A stretch of DNA of 64,000 nt from Streptomyces zingiberis (GCF_012034935.1 NZ_JAATEN010000003.1:124001-188000); one strand, 5' to 3'. Counted from the stretch's first letter, positions 42,552 to 52,421 are shown. Notes: generated by a model not told the origin, from the sequence alone. A program made the numbers and translations.

Positions 42552-43207
42552 CAGGGTGTGCTGCGGTAGGCGCTGCGGATCGCGCACTTGACGGCGTCGG
42601 GGGCGAATCCGGCGCCCTGGTGAACGGCGGTGACCTCCGTGGTCTCCACACGGCCTTGCGGCACCCGGAGGTTCTTCACCGTGCCGGTGCCCAGCGAGGC
42701 GCCACCGGGTTCCGAGAACGCCACGGTGATGTCGTAGTCGTAGGTCGACCGGCCAGGGCTTTCCACCCGCAGCACGGCCCTCAGTTCCGTACCCGAGTCG
42801 TCAGGGCCGCAGGAGACGAGGGAGACATCCCGCAGCGCGGAACTCCGCCGCTCGCCGCCGGAGCCGGACGACCCCGATGAACCGGATGCACCGGATGAAC
42901 CGGATGCACCGGACGAGCCGGAGGTGCTCCCGGGGAGGCCGCCCGTGTACCCGCCGTCCTTGGCGACCTCGCCGCCGGAGTCGTAGCCGGAGTCACCGTG
43001 CGAGCCGGCGCCGTCCGAACCGCCGGAGGACGAACCGCTGCTGTGCGAACCGCTGCCACTGCTGCTGCCGCCGTCGCAGCCACCGCCGCCACCCCGGGAG
43101 TGGCGGGCCCCGGTCAGGGCGACGACGACGAGCGTGCAGACCGCGACCATGCGGAGCGTGCGCACATGACGGGTAGGACGGGTACGACGGGCAGGACGCC
43201 GGAGCAT
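42551..43207 (-). CDS. Hypothetical Gly/Ser-rich exported protein (afsS-afsK interval)
   Basis: A 218-residue protein. Arg-rich N-terminus, one hydrophobic segment (MVAVCTLVVVALTG, about residues 22-35), a Gly/Ser run of about 85 residues, then a beta-rich C-terminal domain (about 125-218: VSLVSCGPDDSGTELRAVLRVESPGRSTYDYDITVAF to IRSAYRSTP) with two cysteines. The domain resembles FxLYD-type extracellular modules. Start ATG at 43207 is preferred; the frame stays open to 43342. Its place between afsS and afsK corresponds by memory to SCO4424. It probably is a cell-surface protein with an extended Gly/Ser stalk; function is unknown. Confidence 0.7.
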   Translation of the reverse strand: MLRRPARRTRPTRHVRTLRMVAVCTLVVVALTGARHSRGGGGGCDGGSSSGSGSHSSGSSSGGSDGAGSHGDSGYDSGGEVAKDGGYTGGLPGSTSGSSGASGSSGASGSSGSSGSGGERRSSALRDVSLVSCGPDDSGTELRAVLRVESPGRSTYDYDITVAFSEPGGASLGTGTVKNLRVPQGRVETTEVTAVHQGAGFAPDAVKCAIRSAYRSTP

Positions 43208-43818
43208 CACGTTGCTGAACCCCCGTGGACGGCACGGCCGGACGCGGCCCCATGGGCCGGGCCGGCACGGCGAGTGGACGTGGCGAGCGGGTCCGGCCGC
43301 GAAGGCGCCGAACGTGCCGCCGACTTGACGAGCGCACGCCACGTTACAAGAGCCCGGCCCGGGCCAAGGCCACGGAACGTCACACCCGTGTCACAGATAC
43401 CGTTCCGCCCCGGGCCCCTCGCACGGCACGGACACCGCGCCGGTCACAGGGACCACCGCGGAGACCACCGCGGCGAGCATCCGACGGCTTCCGGGAGGGC
43501 CCTCACCCCTCCGGCCCCCCGCGGCCTTCACCCGCCCGCGAAGACAGCCGGCGTGCCTCACGGGTCCCCGTGCGTCACCCCACCGCTCCGGGCCGCCCGC
43601 ACCCCGCGCGCTCCGCACCCCGCGCGGCGGGACACCGCCGCCGGAGCCGCACGCCGCCGCGGTCTCCGCACGCCGCCCGCGCCCCCGGCGACGGCCGCGT
43701 CCCCGCGCCCCGCTCACCGAGGGGCCCTGCTCACCGCCGCGCCACCCTCACCGCCGCGCCACCTTCACGAGCCGCGCGGTCTTCACGGACGCGCCACCTC
43801 TTCACCGCCCCGCCATCC
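43208..43818. other. 610-bp gene-free region with stop-adjacent repeats
   Basis: No supported gene. A 17-bp repeat (CTCACCGCCGCGCCACC at 43730-43746 and 43747-43763, with degenerate copies to 43818) leads up to the afsK stop codon at 43819. The repeated tca gives several minus-strand TGA codons beyond the afsK stop. Upstream promoter signals of the Gly/Ser-rich protein gene are not recognisable. Confidence 0.55.
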
Positions 43819-46392
43819 TCAGCGCTGCGGCGGCCGTGCCTGCCCGGTGCCCTTCTGGGCGTCCAGCGCGTAGACGCAGCGGTCCTTGGAGCAGGCGTAG
43901 ACGACACCGTTCACCACCACCGGCGCGCCGGTGATCTCCCCGCCGGTCGCCAGCTTCCAGCGGAGCGCGCCGCCCGCAGCGTCGAGGGTGTAGAGGCAGT
44001 GGTCGGCCGAGCCGAAGTGGACCCGGCCGTCGGCCACCACCGGGGCGCCGACCACCTCGCCCTGCGCCGCGAAGCGCCACTTGGGCGCACCGGTGACCGC
44101 GTCGAGGGTGTAGAGGGCGGCACCGCTGCCCACGTGGAGGCAGCCGCCGGCGAGGAGCGGCGGCGCGGTCGACTGCCGGGACTCGGTGGCGATCCGCCAG
44201 CGGTCGCGGCCGTCCGCCGCGTCGAGCGCGTAGACCGTACCGAGGTAGTCGACGACATACACCCCGCCGCCGGTGACCGCCGGTCCCGGGCCGAACGCCG
44301 GCGGGGCGAGGAACGCGGCGGGCGCCTCGAAGCGCCAGCGCATGTCGCCCCGGGCGGTGTCGAGGGCGAGGACCCGGGTGCCGGCGCAGACGTACACGGC
44401 GCCGTCGGCCGCGGGCAGCAGCCGGATCGGCACCCCGCCACAGGAGGCCGCGTCACCGACCGGGTAGGACCAGCGTTCGGCGCCGGTCCGGGCCTCCAGG
44501 GCCAGCAGCCGTCCGCCGGACCAGACGTAGACGGTGTCCTCGTGGACGACCGGGCCGGCCTCCGGGGTCTCGAAGTCGCTCTGCGCGCCGTCCAGTTCCC
44601 ACAGCCGTTCGCCGCTCGCCGCCTCCCAGGCCTGCACGCCGCCGCCGCGGGTGGCGGTGACGACGGTGCCCCGGTCGGTTCCCAGGGTGTAGACCCAGCC
44701 GTCGGTGGGGGCGCGCCACAGCTCGGCGCCGTTCTTGGCGTCGAGGGCGTGCAGCGTGGGGCCGTCGGAGGCGTGGATCCGGCCGTCGGCCACCGCCATC
44801 GACCAGGCGACCTCGCGGGTCTTGAACTGGCGGCGGCCGGTGGCCACGTCCAGCGCGTGCACCTCGAACGAGGAGACGTAGAGCAGTTCGTCCACCACGG
44901 ACGGGGTGCCCCAGACGTCGTTGGACATCCGGAACCGCCACGGCCGCCAGGGCCCGGCCCCGCCGGACCCGGTCCCGCCCGGGGCGTGCTGCGCCGGCAC
45001 GGAACCGGGCGGTGGCGCCGCGGGCGGCGGCGGGGCGCCCGGGGGCAGCGGCGGCGGCGCGGGCAGCCCGTTCGGCGGCCGGACCCAGCCGGTGGCGTCC
45101 CCGGCGGCGGGCCGTGTCTGCGGCTCCCGGGCGTCGGCGCGGGGCCCGGGGCCGATGGGGACTCCGGAGCCGGTCAGCAGGACGGAGTCCTGCCCGTAAC
45201 CGGCGGCGTGGCGCCCGCCGGGCGCGTGGGCCGCGGCGCGCCGGGGCGCGCCCGGGTACGCGCCGGCCCCGTGGGCGCCGGGCGGGGAACCGTCCGGCCG
45301 GATCGAGGTCCGGCCCACGGCGGGCGGACCGCCCGGCCCGATGGCGAGCCCGCCACCGCCCTGGGCGGCCGGTGCCGCCATCGCCCCGGGGCCGCCGCGC
45401 GGGTCGACCGGCGCCGGGACGGCGGGGGGCGGCGGGAGCCCTCCGGGAGGGGGCCCCGCGGGGAGCGCCGCGGCCGCCCGGCCGCGTTCGGGACGCCGTC
45501 CGCCGCGCCGCTGCTCGATCAGCGAGACGGCGCTCGACGGCAGCCAGGCCGACGCGGTGCCGCTGTCGTCGCTGCCGGAGGCGAAGAGGTGCGGGGCGAG
45601 CTGGGACTGGAGGTCGGCGGGGCTGGGCCGCCGCTCGATCTCCGTCTGCATGCAGGACTCGATGAGCGGGCGCAGCTCGTCCGGCAGGCCGTCCAGGTCG
45701 GGCTCGTCGCGGAGCAGCATGAAGACCGTCTCGACGGGGTTGGCGCCGTGGTACGGGGCGTGCCCGGTGGCCGCGAAGACCAGCATGGAGCCGAGGGAGA
45801 AGATGTCGCTGGCGCCGGTGACACTGCGGGAGTCCCGGGCCTGCTCGGGGGACATGTAGGCGGGGGTGCCGACGGCGACGTTCGTCATCGTCAGCCGGGT
45901 GGAGGAGGCTCCCGAGGCGATCCCGAAGTCGATCACCCGCGGCCCGTCCTCCACGACCAGCACGTTGGAGGGCTTCAGATCACGGTGGACGAGCCCGGCG
46001 CCGTGGATGGACTGCAAGGCCTCCGCCACCCCGGCGGCCAGCCAGCGGACCGCCTGCACGGGCAGCGGGCCGCACTCGCCCACGATCTCCTCCAGGGAGG
46101 GCGCCGGCACATAGGCGGTGGCGAGCCAGGGCACGGCGGCGTGCGGGTCGGCGTCCACGACGGCGGCCGTGTAGAAGCCGCTGACGGCGCGCGCCGCCTC
46201 CACCTCCCGGGTGAACCGCACCCGGAACAACTGGTCCTCGGCGAGTTCCGTCCGCACCGTCTTGATCGCGACGCGCCGGCCGGACGCCGAACGGGCGAGA
46301 TAGACCAGTCCCATGCCGCCGGCGCCCAGCCGTCCGAGAACCTCGAACGGGCCGATCCGTCTCGGATCGTGCTGCGTCAGCTGCTCCGCCAC
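43819..46392 (-). CDS. afsK: AfsK-type Ser/Thr kinase with PQQ-like beta-propeller
   Basis: An 857-residue protein. The kinase domain (residues 12-275) has [73 protein letters not shown] Pro/Gly/Ala linker covers about 285-480. The C-terminal part carries seven or so PQQ/PQQ_2 propeller repeats (for example [62 protein letters not shown]). No transmembrane helix is seen, as in S. coelicolor AfsK, which is loosely membrane-bound. AfsK phosphorylates AfsR and also polarity proteins at hyphal tips. Transcribed against afsR-afsS. Architecture plus linkage gives the assignment. Confidence 0.92.
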   Translation of the reverse strand: MAEQLTQHDPRRIGPFEVLGRLGAGGMGLVYLARSASGRRVAIKTVRTELAEDQLFRVRFTREVEAARAVSGFYTAAVVDADPHAAVPWLATAYVPAPSLEEIVGECGPLPVQAVRWLAAGVAEALQSIHGAGLVHRDLKPSNVLVVEDGPRVIDFGIASGASSTRLTMTNVAVGTPAYMSPEQARDSRSVTGASDIFSLGSMLVFAATGHAPYHGANPVETVFMLLRDEPDLDGLPDELRPLIESCMQTEIERRPSPADLQSQLAPHLFASGSDDSGTASAWLPSSAVSLIEQRRGGRRPERGRAAAALPAGPPPGGLPPPPAVPAPVDPRGGPGAMAAPAAQGGGGLAIGPGGPPAVGRTSIRPDGSPPGAHGAGAYPGAPRRAAAHAPGGRHAAGYGQDSVLLTGSGVPIGPGPRADAREPQTRPAAGDATGWVRPPNGLPAPPPLPPGAPPPPAAPPPGSVPAQHAPGGTGSGGAGPWRPWRFRMSNDVWGTPSVVDELLYVSSFEVHALDVATGRRQFKTREVAWSMAVADGRIHASDGPTLHALDAKNGAELWRAPTDGWVYTLGTDRGTVVTATRGGGVQAWEAASGERLWELDGAQSDFETPEAGPVVHEDTVYVWSGGRLLALEARTGAERWSYPVGDAASCGGVPIRLLPAADGAVYVCAGTRVLALDTARGDMRWRFEAPAAFLAPPAFGPGPAVTGGGVYVVDYLGTVYALDAADGRDRWRIATESRQSTAPPLLAGGCLHVGSGAALYTLDAVTGAPKWRFAAQGEVVGAPVVADGRVHFGSADHCLYTLDAAGGALRWKLATGGEITGAPVVVNGVVYACSKDRCVYALDAQKGTGQARPPQR

Positions 46393-46838
46393 TTGCCTGC
46401 CACCTCCCCGTCAGGGCTCGAAGTCGTCCGGCCCCGTGCCGCGTCTCACCGGGAACCGTCCCGGCGCACGCACCCTGATTCTTCCTGCCGGAGACTGTGG
46501 TTGCGAAACCGGGGCCGGATCGGGGTGTCACGCCGCGGGCCACGGCGTTCCGCCACGCCGCCGTCCGGCGCGGCGGGCCCGGCCGAGGGCCCCGGCGAGA
46601 GGCCGTCGGGCCACCCGGGACGACACTGTACGCAGGGTCGGCCACCGCCCGTGGGACACCTGGCGTCACCTGCCGGAACGATCACGTTCACGCCCGGTGC
46701 CCCCTCGCTCCCGCCGGGTCCCCGCACCGGCGGGAGCCGCCCCGCCCGGCCTCCCGGAGCGGACGCGCCCGGGCTCGGGAACGGGGCTCGGGACCGGGGC
46801 TCGGGACCGGGCGACCGCGGCGGACGGCGGAGCCGCGC
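46393..46838. other. 446-bp gap upstream of afsK with a 13-bp repeat
   Basis: Holds the afsK promoter region (not recognisable) and, 30 bp beyond the stop of the next gene, a 13-bp x3 repeat of GGGCTCGGGACCG (46771-46783, 46784-46796, 46797-46809). No gene seen. Confidence 0.55.
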
Positions 46839-47642
46839 CTACCGGCCCGCCAGGGCGATGACGGCGAACGCGGCGCCCTGGTCGTCGGCGACGGTCGCGA
46901 GCCGCCCGTGGGGGGTGTCCATCGGCCCGGCCGTCGTCCGGCCACCGAGCCGGCCGGTCGTGGCCACGGCCTCGTCACAGTCCGGGACGGCGAAGTACAC
47001 CAGGAAGTGCGGGGGCAGCTCGGCGGGGAAGCGCTCGTCCATGACCGCGCGTCCGCCGACCGCGCTCTCCTCGCCCGGTGTCCGGCCGGCGGGCGCCCAG
47101 ACCCGGAAGTCCAGGCCGCCGTCGTCCTCCCCGCTGCTCTCGGCGCCCGGGACATCCCGGGTGGCGTAGCCGAAGACCCGCTCGTAGAAGGGGTCCGCGG
47201 CCGTCTTGTCGCGGGTGCGGAGTTCCGCCCAGGCGTAGGCGCCCGGCTCTCCCGTCGCCTCGAACCCCTGGTGGGTGCCGGGCTGCCAGAAGCTGAAGAC
47301 GGCGCCACCCGGGTCGGCGGCCGTGGCCATCACCCCGTAGTCGTGCACGGGCGTGGGATCGTTGATCAGCTTCCCGCCGGCCTCCCGGATCCGGGCGGCG
47401 AGGGCGGTCGCGTCGGGGGTGGCGAGGTAGACGTTCCAGGCCGTCGGCATCCGCCCGTCGGTCTTGGGGAAGAGGGCCGCCGCCGCCCGGTCCCCGAGAT
47501 ACGCCTGGGTGTAGCGGCCGAAACGGTCCTCCGACGGGCCGAAGGACCAGCCGAACAGGTCCCCGTAGAAGCGCTTGCCCGCCTCCAGGTCGGGCAGCAT
47601 GGCGTCCGCCCAGCAGGGCGCGCCTTCCGCGAATGGAGCCAT
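46839..47642 (-). CDS. Two-domain VOC family protein
   Basis: A 267-residue protein with two tandem VOC units: residues about 8-125 (CWADAMLPDLEAGKRFYGDLFGWSFG to GAVFSFWQPG) and 135-262 (AYAWAELRTRDKTAADPFYERVFGY to GAAFAVIALAG). This layout matches the CFP30B/27-kDa antigen and hydroxylase-like group, whose reactions are mostly unknown. The ATG at 47642 starts MAPFAEGAPCWAD; the longer open frame upstream has no homology-like content. It is divergent from a TetR regulator across a 325-bp gap with two strong hairpins. Confidence 0.88.
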   Translation of the reverse strand: MAPFAEGAPCWADAMLPDLEAGKRFYGDLFGWSFGPSEDRFGRYTQAYLGDRAAAALFPKTDGRMPTAWNVYLATPDATALAARIREAGGKLINDPTPVHDYGVMATAADPGGAVFSFWQPGTHQGFEATGEPGAYAWAELRTRDKTAADPFYERVFGYATRDVPGAESSGEDDGGLDFRVWAPAGRTPGEESAVGGRAVMDERFPAELPPHFLVYFAVPDCDEAVATTGRLGGRTTAGPMDTPHGRLATVADDQGAAFAVIALAGR

Positions 47643-47731
47643 GGGACCCACACCTCCCGTATACGGCCGTTGCACCCCGTTCCCGACAACGGCTATCGGC
47701 TGAAACCAGGCTATCGGCGGTGTCCGGGATC

Positions 47732-47805
47732 CGCCCGCCGGCGCCGGAGAGCACCGGCGGGCGACGCGCGCGGAGGGCGTTCCGGGCCCCCGGAACGCCC
47801 TCCGC
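47732..47805. ncRNA. Two adjacent strong hairpins in a divergent promoter region
   Basis: Hairpin 1: CGCCCGCCGG (47732-47741) with CCGGCGGGCG (47754-47763). Hairpin 2: a 17-bp perfect stem, GCGGAGGGCGTTCCGGG (47770-47786) with its complement at 47789-47805, loop of two bases. They lie between divergent VOC (start 47642) and TetR (start 47968) genes, where no coding transcript should need a terminator. They may mark an unannotated small RNA, a long TetR leader with attenuator, or a cruciform regulator site. The ncRNA type is a hypothesis. Confidence 0.4.
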
Positions 47806-47967
47806 AGGCGGTGGACGGCGGTGAACGGAGCCGGTCTCACCGGAACGGAGCAACCGGGCCGGAGCAGCGAAAACCCCGGAACCCGGCGGGCCGGGGACGC
47901 TCCGGGGCCACCCCCCGTTTGCCCGCGGTCAGATCGCGCCCCGATCACCCGTCGGTAAGCTGACGCC

Positions 47968-48618
47968 ATGACAGGACAAGTTCGCACCGTCGACGGGCGG
48001 GTGGCCGGACGCCGAGGGCAGGCGACGCGCCAGAAGCTCCTCGACTGTCTCGGCGAGATGCTCAAGTCGTCCCCGTACCGGGATGTCAAGGTCATCGATG
48101 TCGCCCGCAAGGCGGGGACCTCTCCCGCGACCTTCTACCAGTACTTCCCGGACGTCGAGGGCGCCGTGCTGGAACTCGCCGAGGAGACGGCCCGCGACGG
48201 CAGCGGCACCCTCACGGCCCTCCTGGCCGGGGAGTCCTGGGCCGGGAGAGCCGGCCGCCGGACGGCGGAGCAACTCGTCGACGGCTTCCTCACCTTCTGG
48301 CGAAGAAACGACGCCATCCTCCGGGTCGTGGACCTCGGGGCGGCCGAGGGCGACAAACGGTTCACCAAGATCCGCATGAAGATCCTCAACGCGGTCGCCG
48401 GCTCGCTCACCGAGACGGTGAAGGACCTCCAGGACAAGGGCCGCGTCGACAAGGACCTCAGCGCCCCGGCCGTGGCCGGTTCGGTGGTCATGATGCTGGC
48501 GGCCGTGGCTTCGCACCAGAAGGGCTTCTCCGGCTGGGGCGTCAAGCAGGCCGATCTGAAGCCGACCCTGGCGTCGCTGGTCCACCTCGGCATCACCGGC
48601 CGCAAGCCGGCCAAGTAA
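47968..48618 (+). CDS. TetR/AcrR family transcriptional regulator
   Basis: A 216-residue TetR protein. The helix-turn-helix spans residues 18-68 (RQKLLDCLGEMLKSSPYRDVKVIDVARKAGTSPATFYQYFPDVEGAV). The C-terminal domain (RRTAEQLVDGFLTFWRRNDAILRVVDLG to HLGITGRKPAK) is all-helical. It belongs to the actinobacterial group whose members lie near afsK (SCO4421-like from memory). The target may be the divergent VOC gene or itself. No palindrome as clear as that at 2512 is present in its upstream region. Confidence 0.88.
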   Translation: MTGQVRTVDGRVAGRRGQATRQKLLDCLGEMLKSSPYRDVKVIDVARKAGTSPATFYQYFPDVEGAVLELAEETARDGSGTLTALLAGESWAGRAGRRTAEQLVDGFLTFWRRNDAILRVVDLGAAEGDKRFTKIRMKILNAVAGSLTETVKDLQDKGRVDKDLSAPAVAGSVVMMLAAVASHQKGFSGWGVKQADLKPTLASLVHLGITGRKPAK

Positions 48619-48957
48619 CCGGCCGCGGCACCCTTACCGCCAGCCCCCGGGCCAGTCGGCTCCCCCGCCGCCGGCCACCTCGCCGCGCGCCGTCCGCCGG
48701 CGGCCGAGCGCCGTCGCCCAGCCCCGGACGAGAACCCCCAGGTCACCGCAGTGGACCACCGCCGTGCGCAGCGGCGCCGGCCCGTCCCGCGGGGACAGCG
48801 GCCTCCCGGCGCTCCCACCGCGCCCGTAACCGTCACCCCCACCCCTCCCCTCCCCTCCCCTCCCGTTCCCGGACGCCGGCATCCGCGAGCCGCGAACCGT
48901 GCGCCGTGCGCCCCGAACCGCACGCCGCGCACCACAGGCCGGACGAGCGGCGACCCT

Positions 48958-48990
48958 ATTGACCGACACACGTCAATCCCCCGCTACGCT
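48958..48990 (+). promoter_or_regulatory. Promoter with inverted repeat before the flavoprotein gene
   Basis: ATTGAC (48958-48963) and GTCAAT (48972-48977) form an operator-like dyad; TTGACC within it is a -35, and TACGCT (48985-48990) a -10 with a long 20-base spacer. The ATG at 48998 is 8 bases on, so the mRNA is probably leaderless. The preceding gap from 48619 contains a CCCCT x5 run (48841-48864) and no gene. Confidence 0.6.
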
Positions 48991-48997
48991 CACGGTC

Positions 48998-50158
48998 ATG
49001 CCGGAAAACACCGCTTCCCCCGCTTCTCCCGTGTACGTCATAGGCGGCGGCCCCGGAGGGCTCGCCACCGCCGCCGCGCTGGGCGAACGCGGGATCCGCG
49101 CGGTGGTGCTGGAGAAGTCCGGCGCGGTCGGCGCCTCCTGGCGCGGCCACTACGCGTGCCTGCGGCTGCACACGACCCGGCGTCTCTCGGCCCTCCCCGG
49201 GCTGTCCATCCCCCGCGCCTACGGCCGCTGGCTCTCCCGCGACTCCCTCGTCCGGTATCTGGAGGCGTACGCGCACCACCACCGGCTGGACGTCGTCACG
49301 GGCGTCGAGGTCTCCCGGGTGGAGCGGACGGCGTCCGGGCCTGGCTGGCTGCTGCACGCCACCGGGGGGAGGCGGCTGCCCGCCGCGGCCGTCGTGGTCG
49401 CCACCGGCCTCAACCACACCCCGCGCCTCCCGGACTGGCCGGGGCGCGAGGAGTGGGCCGGGCGGCTGCTGCACGCCCGCGACTACCGGCACCCCGAGCC
49501 GTACGCCGGTCAGGACGTCCTGGTCGTGGGGGTGGGCAACACCGGCGCCGACATCGCCGTCGACCTCGCCGCGGGGGGCGCCGCCCGGGTCCGGCTCGCG
49601 GTCCGCACCCCGCCGCACATCGTGCGCCGCACCACGGCCGGCCTGGCCGCGCAGCGCACCGGCATCCTGTGCCGCCGGCTGCCGAGCCGCGTGGTGGACG
49701 GGGCGGCGCGGGGCCTGGCCCGGCTCTCCATCCCGGACCTGAGCGCGCACGGGCTCCCGCGCCCGGCGACCGGGCTCTACACCCGGGCCCGGCAGGGCGC
49801 CATCCCGGTGCAGGACACCGGGCTGATCCGGGCCGTGCGCTCCGGCGCCGTGGAACCGGTGGCGGCGGTGGCCTCCTTCGAGCAGGACAAGGTCGTCCTC
49901 GCCGACGGCTCCCGGATCGCGCCCGGGGTGGTGATCGCGGCCACCGGTTACCGCGGTGGCCTGGAAGGGCTCGTGGGCCACCTCGGGGTGCTGGACGAGC
50001 GGGGCCGCCCCACCGTCCACGGCCCGCGCACCGCGCCGGACGCGCCGGGGCTCCACTTCACCGGTTACACCAACCCGATCAGCGGGACGCTGCGCGAACT
50101 GGCCCTGGACGCACGGCGGATCGCCCGCCGGCTGGCCCGCACCCTCCCGCGGGCCTGA
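48998..50158 (+). CDS. Flavin-dependent NAD(P)-binding monooxygenase-like protein
   Basis: A 386-residue protein with two dinucleotide-binding motifs: VYVIGGGPGGLATAAALGERG near residue 12 for FAD and VLVVGVGNTGADIAVDLAAGG near residue 175 for NAD(P)H. It contains LRLHTTRRLSALPG, GREEWAGRLLHARDYRHPE (FMO-like) and the late ATGYRGGL and PGLHFTGYTNPISGTL motifs. The pattern fits the FMO/YUCCA/CzcO-like group that oxygenates amines, sulfides or metabolites. The substrate is unknown. Probably leaderless from the promoter at 48958. Confidence 0.88.
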   Translation: MPENTASPASPVYVIGGGPGGLATAAALGERGIRAVVLEKSGAVGASWRGHYACLRLHTTRRLSALPGLSIPRAYGRWLSRDSLVRYLEAYAHHHRLDVVTGVEVSRVERTASGPGWLLHATGGRRLPAAAVVVATGLNHTPRLPDWPGREEWAGRLLHARDYRHPEPYAGQDVLVVGVGNTGADIAVDLAAGGAARVRLAVRTPPHIVRRTTAGLAAQRTGILCRRLPSRVVDGAARGLARLSIPDLSAHGLPRPATGLYTRARQGAIPVQDTGLIRAVRSGAVEPVAAVASFEQDKVVLADGSRIAPGVVIAATGYRGGLEGLVGHLGVLDERGRPTVHGPRTAPDAPGLHFTGYTNPISGTLRELALDARRIARRLARTLPRA

Positions 50159-50168
50159 ACGGCGCCGG

Positions 50169-50900
50169 TCAGCCCGGTGAGCCCGGGCGGCCGCCGCCCG
50201 GGCCGGCCGCCCGATCCGCCCCGGCCGCCCCGGTCACCTCGGCCGCCGAACAGAGGCGGACCTCGGCCGTGTTGCGGGTACGGATCCCCGGCAGCCATCC
50301 GCCGTCCGGCCCGGCGGCCCCCCCGCCCGCCACCCGGTACCACCGGCGGGAGGTGATACCGGATTCGTCCCGCAGCAGCGTGCCGTCGATCACCACGCAG
50401 AGAGCGGCGAGCCGGTCGCCGTGGAACACCCGGCCCGCGCGGTTGCCCGGGGAGCCGTAGTCGCCGTACGGGTCGCGGGCCAGGCCCAGCGAGCATTCCA
50501 GGGTGCGCAGTTCCCGGCAGGCCGCCTCCGCGTTGTACACGGTGACGGCGACGGTGACCGCGGACGGGGCGGCAGGGTGGCCGCGGGCGCCGTCCCGCAG
50601 CGGGCGCACCAGCCACCAGGCGCCGAGCACGAGCAGACCCACCAGCGCGGCGGCGACGAGACCCGTGGGCAGCCGGAACGGCGGGCGGCCCGCCGGAGCG
50701 CCCGGTCCGCCGCCCCGGCGGCGGACCGGCAGCCCGTACGCCCGGCGGCGGCCGGGGGCCGGGCGCGGCACCGGCACCACGGGCGGGCCCGAACGGACCC
50801 GCTCCCACAGGTCCGGTGGCATGGTGACGGTCTCGTCCACGGCGCGCAGCCGCTCGCGCAGCAGCAGGACGGTCTCCTCGTCCGGCGCGTGCCCTCTCAC
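50169..50900 (-). CDS. Membrane protein encoded with an ECF sigma factor (putative anti-sigma partner)
   Basis: A 243-residue protein. A cytoplasmic N-terminus of about 80 residues begins MRGHAPDEETVLLLRERLRAVDETVTMPPDLWERVRSG. One transmembrane helix follows (LVAAALVGLLVLGAWWLV, about 80-98), then an extracellular domain of about 140 residues with four cysteines (CRELRTLECSLG, LCVVIDG, LCSAAEV). It overlaps the sigma factor gene by ATGA (50897-50900), so they are co-translated. No zinc-finger HxxxCxxC motif is visible in the N-terminus; function as an anti-sigma factor is inferred from position and topology. Cysteines suggest an oxidative or folding signal outside the cell. Confidence 0.75.
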   Translation of the reverse strand: MRGHAPDEETVLLLRERLRAVDETVTMPPDLWERVRSGPPVVPVPRPAPGRRRAYGLPVRRRGGGPGAPAGRPPFRLPTGLVAAALVGLLVLGAWWLVRPLRDGARGHPAAPSAVTVAVTVYNAEAACRELRTLECSLGLARDPYGDYGSPGNRAGRVFHGDRLAALCVVIDGTLLRDESGITSRRWYRVAGGGAAGPDGGWLPGIRTRNTAEVRLCSAAEVTGAAGADRAAGPGGGRPGSPG

Positions 50901-51445
50901 GGCGCCCCCTCCTTCTCCGTTCCGGCCGGTTGGACGGCGTGGACCAGCTCGCGCAGCTTCTCCAGCGCCCGGTCCCGGTGGCGGGCGGCGGTCCCGCGGT
51001 GCACCCGGAGGATGGCGGCGGCCTGGTCGATGGTGTAGCCGTCGAGATCCACCAGGACGACCACGGCGGCCTGGCGGGGCGTCAGCCGGCGCAGCAGCCG
51101 GACGGTCTCCAGCTGAGCCTGCCGGTCGGCCACCCCGCCGTCCCAGGCGCCGGCGCCGGAGGGCCAGTCGACGTCCTCCACCAGGACCTGCCGCCGGTCC
51201 CGGCGGTGATGGTCCCGGGCGAGGCTGACCAGGGCCGTGAACGCGTAGGCGTAGGGCTCGGGATGGGCGAGGAAGCGCTGGGGCCGGGAGGCGAGCTTGA
51301 GGTACGCCTCGTGCACGATGTCCTCGGCGGACTGCCGCCCGCCCGTGATCATGACGGCACGCCGGTAGAGCTTGGGCAGCAGAGCGCAGAAGACCTCGTC
51401 GATCGGAGACCCCGCCGACACGCCGGGCGCGTGGCTCACTGGCAC
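50897..51445 (-). CDS. ECF/SigE-type RNA polymerase sigma factor
   Basis: A 182-residue sigma-70 family protein with only regions 2 and 4: FCALLPKLYRRAVMITGGRQSAEDIVHEAYLKLASR (region 2) and LLRRLTPRQAAVVVLVDLDGYTIDQAAAILRVHRGTAARHRDRALEKLREL (region 4). The GTG start at 51445 has GGGGAGGTAG upstream. Its 3' end overlaps the membrane partner gene, which likely controls it. A hairpin lies 19-47 bases before the start. Promoter targets are unknown. Confidence 0.88.
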   Translation of the reverse strand: MPVSHAPGVSAGSPIDEVFCALLPKLYRRAVMITGGRQSAEDIVHEAYLKLASRPQRFLAHPEPYAYAFTALVSLARDHHRRDRRQVLVEDVDWPSGAGAWDGGVADRQAQLETVRLLRRLTPRQAAVVVLVDLDGYTIDQAAAILRVHRGTAARHRDRALEKLRELVHAVQPAGTEKEGAP

Positions 51446-51463
51446 CTACCTCCCCGCGTTGCC

Positions 51464-51492
51464 GGGCCAGGCCGGGTAAATACCCCTGGCCC
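51464..51492 (-). promoter_or_regulatory. Inverted repeat in the leader of the ECF sigma gene
   Basis: GGGCCAGG (51464-51471) and CCTGGCCC (51485-51492), with inner GGGTA/TACCC, form a compact hairpin just before the ribosome-binding site. It could be an operator or translation-control hairpin. The rest of the 349-bp gap (51446-51794) shows no gene. Confidence 0.5.
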
Positions 51493-51794
51493 GTGGGGAG
51501 TTATCGCCACGTTCGGGTGGTCGGCGGAGCGCCGGATTGACGCTGCGAGAGGGACGCCGGGGACGGTTCACGCCGGGGCGCCCGGGGCCCGGCCCGGCCG
51601 GGGCGGGTCCCCGCGGCCGGCCGGGAGCGGCGCCCCGCCCGGTTCGGCGGGGACCGCCATCCGGCTCCGGCGCGCGCACCCCCGCACCGTCGCGCCGGAC
51701 GACGATCCGCACTCGTCGAGGCCACGGCCGTGCCCGGCCGCTCCTCGGCGTCCCCTCACAACGAATCGTTGAATCCCAGAGTGATCAACCCGTG

Positions 51795-52421
51795 TCAGGA
51801 CGTCAACACCTGGCCCGGATGATGTCCATTTACGGGCGTTTTGTCATGGCGCATCGGGGCGGCCGGACGGCACGGGGGCGACGGAGCCGAACGGTCCACC
51901 TCACACCAGATGGCCTTGCCGGACCCCTCGGAGCGCCACCCCCAGCGGTCGGCCAGCCCGGCCACCAACTCCAGCCCCCGGCCGCCCGTCTCCTCCCCCT
52001 CGGCGCACCGGCGCCGGGGTGGGCGGGCGCTCCGGTCGGCCACCTCCACCCGGACCGTCTCCGGGGCCACGCCCCCCGGGGCTGCACCCCCCGGGACCGA
52101 GGACCCGTGGCCGGCCGCACCGCCGGCCGCCGGTGAACCGGCCCCGCCGGATCCCGCCGGATCCCCCGGCCCCGCGCCCGCCGCCGCGTCCGCCCCCGCC
52201 CCCGCGTCCGCGTCCGGGAACAGCATCCGCAGCACGGCCGGGCGGCCGGTGTGCACCACGGCGTTGGTGACGAGTTCGGAAACCAGCAGCAACAGCGTCT
52301 GCGCCAGCGACTCGTCACCCCCCATCCCGGCCCCGTCGAGCCGGGACCGCGCCCACTTCCTCGCCCGCCCCACCTCCGCGGGCTCCGGCCGAACCTCCAG
52401 CTGAACCTGAAGAACCTGCAC
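51795..52421 (-). CDS. RsbW-like ATP-binding protein with Ala/Gly insertion
   Basis: A 208-residue GHKL ATPase. The N-box is LLLLVSELVTNAVVHTGRPA; the G2-like segment TGGRGLELVAGLADRWGW and the closing strand KAIWCEVD are present. Between them sits an insertion of about 55 Ala/Gly/Pro residues (DADAGAGADAAAGAGPGD and on), which is not part of the fold. The C-terminus (about 25 residues) is also extra. It may be an anti-sigma serine kinase; the STAS protein at 54457 is a possible but unproven partner. Confidence 0.82.
   Translation of the reverse strand: MQVLQVQLEVRPEPAEVGRARKWARSRLDGAGMGGDESLAQTLLLLVSELVTNAVVHTGRPAVLRMLFPDADAGAGADAAAGAGPGDPAGSGGAGSPAAGGAAGHGSSVPGGAAPGGVAPETVRVEVADRSARPPRRRCAEGEETGGRGLELVAGLADRWGWRSEGSGKAIWCEVDRSAPSPPCRPAAPMRHDKTPVNGHHPGQVLTS

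Noticed and set aside
42551..43342. Longer start (43342) for the Gly/Ser-rich exported protein
   Set aside because: The extra N-terminal 45 residues are Arg/Pro/His noise and would bury the signal-anchor segment.
43225..47169. Plus-strand open frame of 1314 codons
   Set aside because: Antisense to afsK and the VOC gene, both supported by catalytic motifs and family structure.
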